A stretch of DNA of 64,000 nucleotides from Cryobacterium algoritolerans (lineage in GTDB: Bacteria; Actinomycetota; Actinomycetes; Actinomycetales; Microbacteriaceae): NCBI RefSeq assembly GCF_004402785.1, contig NZ_SOFP01000009.1:1-64000 (forward strand). The letters are read 5' to 3'. Positions 34,983-43,721 of this stretch are shown here, in pieces. Each line of letters opens with the position of its first letter. Position 1 is the first letter of the stretch. The notes under the pieces are model-generated. The model was given only the letters and a program-made list of their open reading frames with translations. It made no database searches and had not been told where the DNA came from. A program made the translations under genes and the position numbers.

Positions 34983-35246
34983 TCAGAGCAGGTCCTTCCC
35001 GAACACCCCGTCCACGTCGAGATCGATGTCCTGGCCGTCTTCCGGCTTGACATTGAGCACGGCGAATGGGATGCCGGGGGCGATGAGCAGGTAGGCGTCC
35101 TCGAATCGGCCGCCGCCGCTGTTCACTCGCAGCCAATACGGCGTTCCGGCCGTGATCGCCACGCTGATCTCCGTCTGGATCGACTCGATCGAGCGGCCGG
35201 CCAGGGAGTACTGCGCGCCCCCGTAGACGATGTCGACGCGGTTCAT
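34983..35246 (-). CDS. Conserved hypothetical protein (87 aa), partner of the DUF7882-like gene
   Basis: Begins MNRVDIVYGGAQYSLAGRSI and contains GTPYWLRVNSGGGRFEDAYLLIAPGIPFAV. Soluble and acidic at the C-terminus, with no motif I can assign. Its ATG overlaps the stop of the upstream 110-residue gene (ATGA), so the pair is co-translated. Such pairs are widespread in Microbacteriaceae; function unknown. Confidence 0.78.
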   Translation of the reverse strand: MNRVDIVYGGAQYSLAGRSIESIQTEISVAITAGTPYWLRVNSGGGRFEDAYLLIAPGIPFAVLNVKPEDGQDIDLDVDGVFGKDLL

Positions 35247-35575
35247 GATTCGTCTTTCACTTTCAGGACGACCGCGGTCCGGTGTGGTTCGGGCACGAGT
35301 TGCAGGCCCCCAGAGGAGTTGGCGGTGAGCATCAGGGCCTCGATCCAGTCCCGGTTCAGGCTCGGCGACCGCCCGCCGAAGTACTTGTAGGCGAGGGGGA
35401 TGGCCGGGTGCAGCCAGATGGTGCTCCGGCCGTCCCCGCCCTGGGGGTCATCACGCCAGGTGAAATAAAAGCATTCGCCGCGGCGCAGCTTCGCGCCGAT
35501 GACGACCTGGATGTGGGCGAGGACACGGTCATCGAAGTCGGCCGACAACGTCGAATTGTAAGTCAGCTTGCCCAT
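35243..35575 (-). CDS. DUF7882-like family protein (110 aa)
   Basis: Starts MGKLTYNSTLSADFDDRVLA, then LRRGECFYFTWRDDP, STIWLHPAIPLAYKYFGGR and LNRDWIEALMLTANSSGGL. Members are often misannotated as ATP-dependent DNA ligase, but no ligase motif (KxDG) is present. A small beta-rich protein restricted, as far as I recall, to Microbacteriaceae and relatives. Upstream member of a coupled pair. Confidence 0.75.
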   Translation of the reverse strand: MGKLTYNSTLSADFDDRVLAHIQVVIGAKLRRGECFYFTWRDDPQGGDGRSTIWLHPAIPLAYKYFGGRSPSLNRDWIEALMLTANSSGGLQLVPEPHRTAVVLKVKDES

Positions 35576-35661
35576 CTCACAACCCCCGTTTAATGACTAC
35601 TAGTGACAATACGCGAGAACCATGGCAGCGGGATACTCTCAGTTCGGGGGTGAACCAGGCG

Positions 35662-36669
35662 TCAATCCCGGAGGTACCGTTCGAGCCGGGGCACGTGCAG
35701 GAGGGCCAGCGCGCGCTTCTCGATCTGCCGCACGCGTTCCCGGGTCACGCCCTGGATCACGGCGATCTGGTCGAGGGTTCGCGGCTCATCTCCGTCCAGG
35801 CCGAAGCGGGCGACGAGGATGGCCCGTTCGCGCGGTGGCAGGGCTTCCAGGTAGAAGCAGATATCGGCCGCGCGCAGGGTGATGGTGGCGTATTCGTCGG
35901 GCTGGGGCAGGTCGTCGTCGATGATCAATTCGGAGATGTCGCCGATCCCGTCGCCCACCGGAGCGTGCAGTGAGATCGGCTCGTTGTCGTACTGGAGCAG
36001 CCGGGAGACGTCCCTGGCCGGGATCTGCGCCGCGTCGGAGAGCTCGCGCAGGCTGGGGTCGCGGTCGAGCGTGCTCGTGAGGTCACGGCGGATGCGCTTG
36101 ATCTTGTTCAGCTTCTCGGCGGTGTGCACGGGGATGCGGATCATCCGGGACTTGTCGGCCATTCCGCGGTGGATGGCCTGGCGGATCCACCAGGTGGCGT
36201 AGGTGGAGAACTTGTAGCCGGTCATGAAGTCGTACTTCTCGACCGCGCGAACGAGTCCGATGTTTCCGTCCTGCACGAGGTCCATGATCGGGACGCCCCG
36301 GCCGGAGTAGTGTTTGGCGATGCTCACCACGAGGCGGAGGTTCGCCTCGATGAAGTGGTTCTTGGCGCGGCCGCCGTCGTGGGCAAGCCAGGCAAGCTCG
36401 CGCGCGGTGGCCGGGTCGGAGACGCCCTTCGCCAGGCGTTCGCCGGCGAACAGGCCGACCTCGATCCGGCGGGCGAGCTCCACCTCATCGAGGGCTGTGA
36501 GGAGCGGGCCCTTCCCGATGCGGCGCAGGTAATCGCCGAAGGCATCCGTTGAGGCTCGGCTGTATCGGGAGACCGACGAGGTACCGGCTCCGCGGCTCGG
36601 AGAGGAAGGGGCGGCCGGCGCGGCCCGCATCGGTGGGGCGGAGAGCGGTGTCTGAACCAGGGCGCTCAT
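35662..36669 (-). CDS. RNA polymerase sigma factor, sigma-70 group 2 (RpoD-like)
   Basis: A 335-residue sigma factor. Region 1.2 is TDAFGDYLRRIGKGPLLT, and region 2 includes NHFIEANLRLVVSIAKHYSG and MDLVQDGNIGLVRAVEKYD, then FSTYATWWIRQAIHRGMADK. Region 3 and region 4 (GVTRERVRQIEKRALALL) are complete. It is shorter than the housekeeping SigA and lacks the region 1.1 extension, so it is a group 2 (SigB/HrdD-like) stress or stationary-phase factor. Its ATG overlaps the stop of a small upstream ORF (ATGA), so its translation is probably coupled. Confidence 0.92.
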   Translation of the reverse strand: MSALVQTPLSAPPMRAAPAAPSSPSRGAGTSSVSRYSRASTDAFGDYLRRIGKGPLLTALDEVELARRIEVGLFAGERLAKGVSDPATARELAWLAHDGGRAKNHFIEANLRLVVSIAKHYSGRGVPIMDLVQDGNIGLVRAVEKYDFMTGYKFSTYATWWIRQAIHRGMADKSRMIRIPVHTAEKLNKIKRIRRDLTSTLDRDPSLRELSDAAQIPARDVSRLLQYDNEPISLHAPVGDGIGDISELIIDDDLPQPDEYATITLRAADICFYLEALPPRERAILVARFGLDGDEPRTLDQIAVIQGVTRERVRQIEKRALALLHVPRLERYLRD

Positions 36670-36833
36670 GAGTGCACCGCCCCGATCTCAATGATGTCCA
36701 CGAAAAGGCGGTTCCCCTCAGCGCTGTTCACGTCAATCGCGTTCACTTCGTTGTGGAATCCTGCCCCTGCGCCATATCCAGCCATGACTACCTCCGGGTC
36801 GATCTCGGGTGATCTCAGGCACTCAGTACACAT
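36666..36833 (-). CDS. Small protein translationally coupled to the sigma factor (55 or 39 aa)
   Basis: From ATG 36833 it reads MCTECLRSPEIDPEVVMAGY and continues to a C-terminus VDIIEIGAVHS. A second in-frame ATG at 36785 has a strong GGAGG five bases upstream and would give a 39-residue form without the CxxC. The stop overlaps the sigma factor start by 4 bases. The tight coupling and ribosome site support real translation. I do not recognise the family. It might be a regulator, anti-sigma-like partner or leader controlling sigma synthesis. Confidence 0.62.
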   Translation of the reverse strand: MCTECLRSPEIDPEVVMAGYGAGAGFHNEVNAIDVNSAEGNRLFVDIIEIGAVHS

Positions 36834-37001
36834 GGTGAAAACCTGCCTCTCAAGGGGGTTGACTTCTCCTCCCCCGAAGGAGTAATTGAGGTCTTCTCAC
36901 GGCGTGTCGACACGGCGTGTCGGGCCCGGAGCTGCTAAGAGCGCGCGGGGGACCGCGCCCGGTCGGGGGCACGCGCTGCCCCGTCCGCGTAGGCTGGCGG
37001 G

Positions 37002-37913
37002 ATGACCGAACAGGTGTCCGAAATCTTCGATCCGAGCCAATGGCGGGAGGTCGCCGGTTTCGACGGACTCACCGATGTGACCTACCATCACGACCTGACC
37101 GGGCAGATCGCCCGGGTCGCATTCAACCGGCCGGAGGTGCGGAACGCGTTCCGTCCGCGCACGGTCGATGAACTGCACGCGGCGCTCGAGGACGCGCGGG
37201 TCAACCCGAGGATCGGCGTCGTGCTGCTCACCGGCAACGGGCCCAGCCCCAAGGACGGCGGCTGGGCGTTCTGCTCGGGCGGCGACCAGCGTATCCGCGG
37301 CCGCGACGGCTACAAGTACGCCGAAGGCGAGACCGCCAGCGGCATCGACAAGGCCCGCGGCGGCCGACTGCACATCCTTGAGGTGCAGCGCCTGATCCGG
37401 TTCATGCCCAAGGTCGTCATCGCCGTCATCCCCGGCTGGGCGGCCGGTGGAGGCCACTCCCTACACGTCGTCTGTGACCTCAGCATCGCCAGCGCCGAAC
37501 ACGGCAAGTTCAAACAGACCGATGCCGACGTCGGCTCCTTCGATGCCGGCTACGGCAGCGCTTACTTCGCCCGGCAGGTCGGCCAGAAGGCCGCGCGGGA
37601 GGTGTTCTTCCTCGCCCGCGAATACTCCGCGCAGCGCGCCCTCGAGATGGGTGCTGTGAACGCGGTCGTACCGCACGCCGAGCTCGAGGTGGAGGCGCTG
37701 GCCTGGGCGCGCACCATCCTGACCAAGTCGCCCACCGCCATCCGGATGCTCAAGTTCGCCTTCAACGCCGTCGACGACGGGCTCGTCGGCCAGCAGGTCT
37801 TCGCCGGGGAGGCCACCCGCCTCGCGTACGGTACCGATGAGGCCGTCGAAGGGCGCGACGCGTTCCTCGAGAAGCGCGACCCCGACTGGGGCCCATACGA
37901 CTGGCAGTTCTAG
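37002..37913 (+). CDS. menB: 1,4-Dihydroxy-2-naphthoyl-CoA synthase
   Basis: A 303-residue crotonase-fold enzyme that cyclises o-succinylbenzoyl-CoA. RVAFNRPEVRNAFRPRTVDEL, the CSGGDQRIRG oxyanion region, VIPGWAAGGGHSLHVVCDLSIAS and DADVGSFDAGYGSAYFARQVG are hallmark MenB blocks. First gene of the menB-menE-menA run; menE starts 2 bases after its stop. Confidence 0.97.
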   Translation: MTEQVSEIFDPSQWREVAGFDGLTDVTYHHDLTGQIARVAFNRPEVRNAFRPRTVDELHAALEDARVNPRIGVVLLTGNGPSPKDGGWAFCSGGDQRIRGRDGYKYAEGETASGIDKARGGRLHILEVQRLIRFMPKVVIAVIPGWAAGGGHSLHVVCDLSIASAEHGKFKQTDADVGSFDAGYGSAYFARQVGQKAAREVFFLAREYSAQRALEMGAVNAVVPHAELEVEALAWARTILTKSPTAIRMLKFAFNAVDDGLVGQQVFAGEATRLAYGTDEAVEGRDAFLEKRDPDWGPYDWQF

Positions 37914-37915
37914 CG

Positions 37916-39103
37916 GTGACCCGTGAGCTGCGCACGGTATCGGCCGGCGAGCCCCTCGAACTGATGGTGGGCCTACGGGAGGCGCTCGCCGGCGTCGGCC
38001 CCGCTCTGCTCCCGGTTCCAGGACTGGTCCCCGCCCTCGCGCTGGCCGGGGGGACCCTCGTGCCACGTCGGGTGGCGGTAGTGATCGAGACGTCGGGGTC
38101 CACATCCGTCCCCAAACGCGTGATGCTCGGCACCGACGCGCTGCTCAGCAGCGCGTCGGCCGGGGCAGTTGCCCTCGGGGGCGCCGGCCAGTGGCTGCTC
38201 GCGCTCCCGGCGCACTACATCGCGGGAGTGCAGGTGCTCGTGCGATCGATCGCCGCCCAGACCACCCCGGTGGTGCTGCCCGGCGGGCACTTCGACCTGG
38301 TGGGCTTTCTCTCCGGCGCGGAGCGATTGGCCGAACCGCTGCGGTACACCTCGCTCGTGCCGGCCCAGCTGGCCCGGCTCGTTGCCGCGGCCGACGATGA
38401 CCGGCGCCTGTTGGCAGCACTGCGACGATTCACCGGCATCCTCGTGGGCGGCCAGGCCGTCCCCGTCGGCCTCCTGGCCCGCGCGGCGGACCTCCACCTG
38501 CGGGTGGTGCGCTCCTACGGTTCCTCTGAGACGGCCGGCGGCTGCGTCTACGACGGCCTGCCGATCGGCGACACCGAGGTGCGCGCCGTCGACGGGCAGC
38601 TCGAGATCTCGGGGTCGGTGCTCGCCGAGGGCTATCTCGGCGACCCCGATCTGACCACGGAACGTTTCGGCCAGGCGCGTGGGGTCCGCTGGTATCGCAC
38701 CGGCGACCTGGGTGACGTCGACCCGGCCAGCGGCCTCGTGCGGGTGCTCGGGCGCCTGGACAATGTCATCATCTCGGGCGGCGAGAAGGTGTCGCTCGAC
38801 GCCGTCGAACGGGTCGTGCGATCCCTTCCCGGCCTGGCCGAGGCCGTGGCGGTCGCCGGGGACGATGACCGCTGGGGCCAGGTGCCGGTCGTCGTCGTCC
38901 CGTTCCCGGCGGACTGGCCGGCGTCTTCTCCCGCGACGGTCGGCCCGGAGCCGCTCGACCGGGTGAGGGCCGCGACGGGGGCCGTGCTCGGACCGGCGGC
39001 CCGGCCGGCGCGCCTCGTTTTCGTCGCCGCGATTCCGATGCTCGCCTCCGGCAAACCGGATCGCCAGGAGCTCGCGCGGCTGGCCGGGGCCGCCAAGAAG
39101 TAG
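37916..39103 (+). CDS. menE: o-Succinylbenzoate--CoA ligase
   Basis: A 395-residue AMP-forming acyl-CoA synthetase that activates o-succinylbenzoate. The P-loop is VVIETSGSTSVPKRVML, then SYGSSETAGGCVYDG (A5), WYRTGDLG (A7) and GRLDNVIISGGEKVSLDAVE (A8), ending with the catalytic Lys in SGKPDRQEL (A10). It is shorter than typical ~450-480-residue MenE because the N-terminal subdomain is compact, as in other actinobacteria. Lies between menB and menA. Confidence 0.93.
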   Translation: MTRELRTVSAGEPLELMVGLREALAGVGPALLPVPGLVPALALAGGTLVPRRVAVVIETSGSTSVPKRVMLGTDALLSSASAGAVALGGAGQWLLALPAHYIAGVQVLVRSIAAQTTPVVLPGGHFDLVGFLSGAERLAEPLRYTSLVPAQLARLVAAADDDRRLLAALRRFTGILVGGQAVPVGLLARAADLHLRVVRSYGSSETAGGCVYDGLPIGDTEVRAVDGQLEISGSVLAEGYLGDPDLTTERFGQARGVRWYRTGDLGDVDPASGLVRVLGRLDNVIISGGEKVSLDAVERVVRSLPGLAEAVAVAGDDDRWGQVPVVVVPFPADWPASSPATVGPEPLDRVRAATGAVLGPAARPARLVFVAAIPMLASGKPDRQELARLAGAAKK

Positions 39104-39112
39104 CATGAATGC

Positions 39113-40171
39113 GTGGCACAACCAGCGCGGCCGATCAGGCCCAAGATGCAGCGTTTGAACCCCTCGGCGTCCACCGGCTCCCATTCCGGCTCAGGCGGGA
39201 CGTCCAGGGCAGGAAAAACGACCGGGCCAGGCAAATCGGGCAACCCCGCCAAGCGGAACGCCCCCCGGACCCGCGCGGCGGCAACCGGCCGGCCCGCGAC
39301 GGCCGGTGACTGGGTGTCCGGCGCGCGCCTGCGCACGCTTCCTCTCGCCATCGCGCCGGTGGCGCTGGGCACCGGGGCAGCCATTGTCGCCAGTGGGCCG
39401 GGCACCTACCACTGGGTGCGGGCATCGCTTGCGCTGGTGGTGGCCCTATGCCTGCAGATCGGCGTCAACTACGCGAACGACTATTCGGACGGCATCCGTG
39501 GCACTGACGCCAACCGGATCGGCCCGGCCCGGCTGACCGGTGGTGGCGCGGCGCGGCCGCGCGCGGTATTGTCCGTGGCCCTGGCCTTCTTTGCTCTCGC
39601 CGCGCTGGCAGGCCTCACCCTCGTGGTGCTGACCGGTCAATGGTGGCTGCTGCTGGTCGGCGCCGCGGCCATCGTCGCCGCCTGGTTCTACACCGGCGGA
39701 CGTCGTCCCTACGGCTACTTCGGCCTCGGTGAGGTCTTCGTTTTCGTGTTCTTCGGGCTCGTTGCCACGCTCGGTACCACGTTCGTGCAGGTGGGCACCG
39801 TCAACACCGAAAGCTGGCTGAGCGGCGTCGGAATCGGCCTGCTCGCCTGCGCCGTGTTGATGGTGAACAACCTGCGCGACCTGGAACCCGACCGGGCCTC
39901 CGGCAAACGCACCCTTGCCGTGTTGATCGGCGGCACGGCGTCGCGGGTCGTGTTCTGCGTCCTCCTGCTCGTGCCGTTCCTGATCTCCGGGTTCTTCGGG
40001 CTGTTCTACCCGCTGGCCTGGTCCACGTTCTTCGTGCTGTTCCTGGCCGTGCCGGCATGCCTGATCACCGTCACCGCGACCACGTCGAAGGAACTTGTGC
40101 TCGCGCTGAAGTTGACCAGCCTCGCGGCCCTCGCCTATGGAGTGTTACTCGCCCTGGCGTTCGCGCTGTAG
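39113..40171 (+). CDS. menA: 1,4-Dihydroxy-2-naphthoate polyprenyltransferase
   Basis: A 352-residue UbiA-family membrane enzyme that attaches the polyprenyl chain to DHNA. The first Asp-rich motif is NYANDYSDGIRGTD, the second VNNLRDLEPDRASGKRTL, and about eight helices follow. Unusually, ~65 Ser/Gly/Arg/Lys-rich residues precede the first membrane segment (GARLRTLPLAIAPVALGT). The GTG at 39113 is 9 bases from menE; a later start around 39300 cannot be excluded. Confidence 0.94.
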   Translation: MAQPARPIRPKMQRLNPSASTGSHSGSGGTSRAGKTTGPGKSGNPAKRNAPRTRAAATGRPATAGDWVSGARLRTLPLAIAPVALGTGAAIVASGPGTYHWVRASLALVVALCLQIGVNYANDYSDGIRGTDANRIGPARLTGGGAARPRAVLSVALAFFALAALAGLTLVVLTGQWWLLLVGAAAIVAAWFYTGGRRPYGYFGLGEVFVFVFFGLVATLGTTFVQVGTVNTESWLSGVGIGLLACAVLMVNNLRDLEPDRASGKRTLAVLIGGTASRVVFCVLLLVPFLISGFFGLFYPLAWSTFFVLFLAVPACLITVTATTSKELVLALKLTSLAALAYGVLLALAFAL

Positions 40172-40444
40172 CGCGTCGCCCGCGGCGCGGTCGATCGACG
40201 CGTCCTCGGACTCGGCGTCGGGGTGGGCCGTCTCCACGGCGGGGTGGCGCGCCTGGTACAGGCCGAGCGCGACCTGCTCGCGAGGCTTGCGCAGGAAGAG
40301 GTAGGACAGGCATACGCCGATCAACGCCGCGACGAGGGCGGCAACCCACCAGGTGATCTGCAGGGCAAGCAGGAGCGTGAGCGGAACGGCGAACAGGAGC
40401 ACTCGGTAAACCGAGTAGGACAACCAGGCAGGAACAGCTTTCAT
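40145..40444 (-). CDS. DUF4229 domain membrane protein (99 aa)
   Basis: Two N-terminal hydrophobic helices (VYRVLLFAVPLTLLLALQITWWV and AALVAALIGVCLSYLFLRKPRE) and an acidic/basic cytoplasmic tail. DUF4229 genes commonly neighbour menA in actinobacteria, as here, where the two 3' ends overlap by 27 bases on opposite strands. Function unknown. Confidence 0.85.
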   Translation of the reverse strand: MKAVPAWLSYSVYRVLLFAVPLTLLLALQITWWVAALVAALIGVCLSYLFLRKPREQVALGLYQARHPAVETAHPDAESEDASIDRAAGDALQRERQGE

Positions 40445-40512
40445 GACTCCAGCTTAGAGCTCCGCTCCCAGCTACACACCGATCTCTCGGCTGGGCGCTC
40501 TAGAATGACCAG

Positions 40513-41010
40513 ATGGTCAAGGTGTGGATTGTCGTGGGGCTAGCGGTCGTCATCCTGACCGTCTATTCCCTGGTCGACTGTGCGACCACCGCCCGCAACC
40601 GCGTGCGCGGGCTGCCGCGCTGGGTGTGGATGTTCGTCATCTTCCTGGTCCCGGTCGTCGGACCGTTACTCTGGCTGATCGTGGGCCGCGGCCGCCGCGG
40701 CGCGGGCATCATCCGGTCGATGGCCCCCGACGACGACCTCGACTTCCTCAAGGGCCTCGGCCGGCAGAAAACCGACGAGGAGCGGATCCGCGCCCTCGAG
40801 CAGGAACTGGCCGACCTCGACAAACCCGACCCGCGCACCGGTTCGACCGGGACCCCCGGTTCAGCAGGTTCGACCGGGACCCCCGGTTCAGCAGGTTCGA
40901 CCGGGGGCACCGGTTCGACCGGGGCCACCGGGTCGGCGGACAACGCGGGTTTCGACCCCAAGCAGGCAGATCCGGGCGAGGGCGAACTGCCCGGCCGACG
41001 GGATGCCTGA
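40513..41010 (+). CDS. PLDc_N domain membrane protein with Gly/Ser/Thr-rich repeat tail
   Basis: A 165-residue protein with two hydrophobic segments: [20 protein letters not shown] and [26 protein letters not shown], the PLD-nuclease N-terminal (cardiolipin synthase-like membrane) domain. The predicted cytoplasmic part has a helix [22 protein letters not shown]-like segment and then nine-residue GSTGTPGSA repeats. It overlaps menD by 8 bases. Small proteins of this type are regular neighbours of men genes; function unknown. Confidence 0.82.
   Translation: MVKVWIVVGLAVVILTVYSLVDCATTARNRVRGLPRWVWMFVIFLVPVVGPLLWLIVGRGRRGAGIIRSMAPDDDLDFLKGLGRQKTDEERIRALEQELADLDKPDPRTGSTGTPGSAGSTGTPGSAGSTGGTGSTGATGSADNAGFDPKQADPGEGELPGRRDA
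40840..40935. repeat. 27-bp tandem repeat in the PLDc_N gene
   Basis: Two identical 27-base units start at 40840 and 40867, followed by two 18-base derivatives (40894, 40912). Both lengths keep frame, giving GSTGTPGSA and GSTGGT-type peptides. Confidence 0.9.
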
Positions 41011-42715
41011 GGCGCCAGGCAGCGGTAGCCCGGCCACCGATTTCAGCGTCGGACTTCTCGGCGAGTTCGTCCGCCTGGGCGTGCGCGACATCGTGCTCAG
41101 CCCGGGCGCCCGGTCGCAGGCCCTCGCCCTGGTCTGTGCCGAACTCGAGCGGCTCGCGCTGATCCGGCTGCACGTGCGCATCGACGAGCGCGGTGCGGGA
41201 TTCCTGGCCCTCGGCCTGGCCGTCGAGTCCGGTCGGCCTGCCCTGGTGGTCTGCACATCCGGCACCGCCGTGGCGAACCTCCACCCCGCGGTGCTCGAGG
41301 CGCACCACTCCGGAGTGCCGATGATCCTGCTCACGGCCGACCGGCCCGACGAGTTGCGCGGCATCCGTTCGAACCAGACCACGGTGCAGCCCGGATTGTT
41401 CGGTCCGGCGACGCGGCTCTGCGTCGACGTGCCGACGCCGGCCGGGCGGCCGGACGAGGCAGAGGCCGCCGCGGCGCTGGCGCGCCGGGCCATGGATGCG
41501 GCCACCGGCCGGGTCGCGGCCGACCCAGGCCCGGTGCAGCTCAACCTTGGCTTCCGAGAGCCGCTCTCGGCACCGGTGGACCTGACGGACCTGTCCCTTC
41601 CTGCCTTCGACTCTCCTGCCCCGGTGCGGTCGCGGCCCGAGCCGGAGCCAGCCGTTCCGGTGGCGGCCGGCCCGCGCACCGTGGTCATCGCCGGCACCGG
41701 CGCCACGGCTGAGGCCGAAGCCTTCGCCCGCTCCGGCGGTTGGCCGTTGCTCGCCGAGGTGAGTAGCGGGGCGCGCTTCGGCCCGAACCTGGTCGGCGCT
41801 TACCGCGAGTTGCTCCAGGCCGACGAATTCGGCGGCCGCGTGGAGCGGGCCGTCGTGTTCGGGCATCCCACGCTCAGCCGGGAGATCCCGGCGCTGCTCC
41901 AGAGGGACGGCGTCGAGGCCATCGTCGTGGCGGCGACCGGCGCCGAATGGTTCAACCCCGGGCACCGGGTGCGCGTGTTCGCCCGGTCGGTCATTGCCGA
42001 CGAGACGGCTGTCCTGGCGGCCGGAACTCGCCAAGCGCGGGAATGGCTCGGCCGGTGGGTGATGACCAGTCGTCGGCTGCTCGACGGCTCGGCCGATCTG
42101 GCGACGCCCCCGGTCGGTGAACGCGGAATGACCCGGGCCGAACTCTCGGCACTCCGCGCGCCGGTCACCCGGCCGATGCTGGTCGACGCGGTGTGGCGCG
42201 TGTCCTGGCCCCACGACCGGCTCGTGTTCGGCGCCTCCCGCCTGATCCGGGAGGCAGACCGGCTGGTGAGCGGCAAGAAGATCCCGGTGCACTCCAACCG
42301 AGGCCTCGCCGGAATCGACGGCACCGTGGCCACGGCGGTCGGCGTCGCCCTCGCCAGCCAGTTCGGCCCCGAGCCGCGCCCGGCCGGGGTCACCCGGCTG
42401 CTTCTCGGCGACCTCGCGCTGCTGCACGACGCCGGGTCACTCCTGCTCACGCCAGGTGAACCGCGCCCGCGTCTGCAGGTCATCGTCGGAAACGACGGCG
42501 GTGGCACCATCTTCGACGGCCTCGAGGTTGCGGCATCCGCCCGCATGGAGTCGGTGACACGGGTGCTTTTCACCCCGCAGCGGATGGACTTCGCGCAACT
42601 CGCGGCAGCCTACGGCTGGGAGTACGGCCGCGCCGGCACGCGCAGCGAGCTCGAACAGGCCCTGACCATGCCGCCGGCCGGGCCGAGCATCCTCGAGGTT
42701 CCGCTCGCCCGGTAG
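41003..42715 (+). CDS. menD: SEPHCHC synthase (2-succinyl-5-enolpyruvyl-6-hydroxy-3-cyclohexene-1-carboxylate synthase)
   Basis: A 570-residue thiamine-diphosphate enzyme that adds succinic semialdehyde to isochorismate. [21 protein letters not shown], the activating-Glu region [51 protein letters not shown], and the ThDP/Mg region [15 protein letters not shown] with NDGGGTIF are all present. Length is typical of MenD. Starts inside the end of the PLDc_N gene; a hairpin follows. Confidence 0.96.
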   Translation: MPEAPGSGSPATDFSVGLLGEFVRLGVRDIVLSPGARSQALALVCAELERLALIRLHVRIDERGAGFLALGLAVESGRPALVVCTSGTAVANLHPAVLEAHHSGVPMILLTADRPDELRGIRSNQTTVQPGLFGPATRLCVDVPTPAGRPDEAEAAAALARRAMDAATGRVAADPGPVQLNLGFREPLSAPVDLTDLSLPAFDSPAPVRSRPEPEPAVPVAAGPRTVVIAGTGATAEAEAFARSGGWPLLAEVSSGARFGPNLVGAYRELLQADEFGGRVERAVVFGHPTLSREIPALLQRDGVEAIVVAATGAEWFNPGHRVRVFARSVIADETAVLAAGTRQAREWLGRWVMTSRRLLDGSADLATPPVGERGMTRAELSALRAPVTRPMLVDAVWRVSWPHDRLVFGASRLIREADRLVSGKKIPVHSNRGLAGIDGTVATAVGVALASQFGPEPRPAGVTRLLLGDLALLHDAGSLLLTPGEPRPRLQVIVGNDGGGTIFDGLEVAASARMESVTRVLFTPQRMDFAQLAAAYGWEYGRAGTRSELEQALTMPPAGPSILEVPLAR

Positions 42716-42758
42716 CGCAGCCGCCGCCCGGTCGCCCGGCCGGTCGCCTTCCAGTCGC

Positions 42759-42788
42759 TCTGGCGCGGTGCGGTTCCGCTGCGCCAGA
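42759..42788 (+). terminator. Hairpin after menD
   Basis: TCTGGCGC (42759-42766) pairs with GCGCCAGA (42781-42788), with inner GCGG/CCGC pairing in the loop. Lies 44 bases after the menD stop. Confidence 0.6.
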
Positions 42789-42847
42789 ATGGCGTCCACC
42801 GGCGAATGATCGGCGGCACTGGCTGAAGCGTGGACGAAGGGTGCACC

Positions 42848-43711
42848 GTGGGTGAGCTCACGAAGAAGTTCTGGAACGACGACCCGACCTCGCTGCTCAG
42901 GGTGAGGGGCGGGTTCCGGCTCGCCGACGTCGACCCAGGTTCCACCCCCGGTTTCAACGGAGTGGACAGGCAGAACGCGGACAGGGCACTAGCCGAGGGG
43001 GCCCGCGTGCTGTCCACCCTGCAGGAGAAACTGTTCGCCGGCAGCAAGTTCGGTGACGCGCGCCGGGTGCTGCTGGTGCTGCAGGCGATGGACACCGCCG
43101 GCAAGGGCGGGATCGTGCGGCACGTCGTCGGGTCGGTCGACCCGCAGGGCATCCGTCTGTACGCGTTCAAGGCGCCGACCGAGGAGGAGCGGGCGCACGA
43201 TTTCCTCTGGCGGGTGCGGAAGCGCCTGCCGGACGCCGGCCTGATCGGGGTCTTCGACCGCTCGCACTATGAAGATGTGCTGATCGCCCGGGTGCGCCGA
43301 CTGGCGTCACCGGCCGAACTCGAGGCCCGCTACGGCCAGATCAGGGAGTTTGAGCAGCAGCTCGCCGACGAGGGAACCACGATCGTCAAGGTCATGCTTC
43401 AGATCGGCTCTGACGACCAGAAGGCGCGGCTGATGGAGCGGCTCGACCGCGCAGACAAGCAGTGGAAGTACCACCCGGGCGACGTCGACGAGCGGATGCG
43501 CTGGGATACGTACCAGGAGGCGTACCAGCTCGCCCTGGAGCGCACGTCCACGCCGGCGGCCCCCTGGTTCGTCGTACCGGCCGAGAAGAAGTGGTACGCG
43601 CGCCTGGCCGTGCGGCACCTGCTCATCGACGCCCTCGAGCGCCTGGCGCTCGAATGGCCGGTGGCAGCCTTTGACGTGGCCGCCGAGAAGGCCCGCCTCG
43701 CCGCGACCTGA
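42848..43711 (+). CDS. Polyphosphate kinase 2 (PPK2) family protein
   Basis: A 287-residue nucleotide/polyphosphate phosphotransferase. The Walker A loop is LQAMDTAGKGGIVRHV with Asp82 and Lys86, then DPQGIRLYAFKAPTEEERAHDFLWRVRKRLP, the Walker B-like GVFDRSHYEDVLIARV and the lid RLDRADKQWKYHPGDVDER. Probably a class that phosphorylates NMP or NDP using polyP. GTG 42848 (after AAGG) is preferred to GTG 42830. Convergent with menF. Confidence 0.9.
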   Translation: MGELTKKFWNDDPTSLLRVRGGFRLADVDPGSTPGFNGVDRQNADRALAEGARVLSTLQEKLFAGSKFGDARRVLLVLQAMDTAGKGGIVRHVVGSVDPQGIRLYAFKAPTEEERAHDFLWRVRKRLPDAGLIGVFDRSHYEDVLIARVRRLASPAELEARYGQIREFEQQLADEGTTIVKVMLQIGSDDQKARLMERLDRADKQWKYHPGDVDERMRWDTYQEAYQLALERTSTPAAPWFVVPAEKKWYARLAVRHLLIDALERLALEWPVAAFDVAAEKARLAAT

Positions 43712-43721
43712 CCATTGGTGT

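Noticed and set aside
40748-42427. 559-codon minus-strand frame over menD
   Set aside because: Shadow of menD and of the PLDc_N repeat region; low-complexity product.
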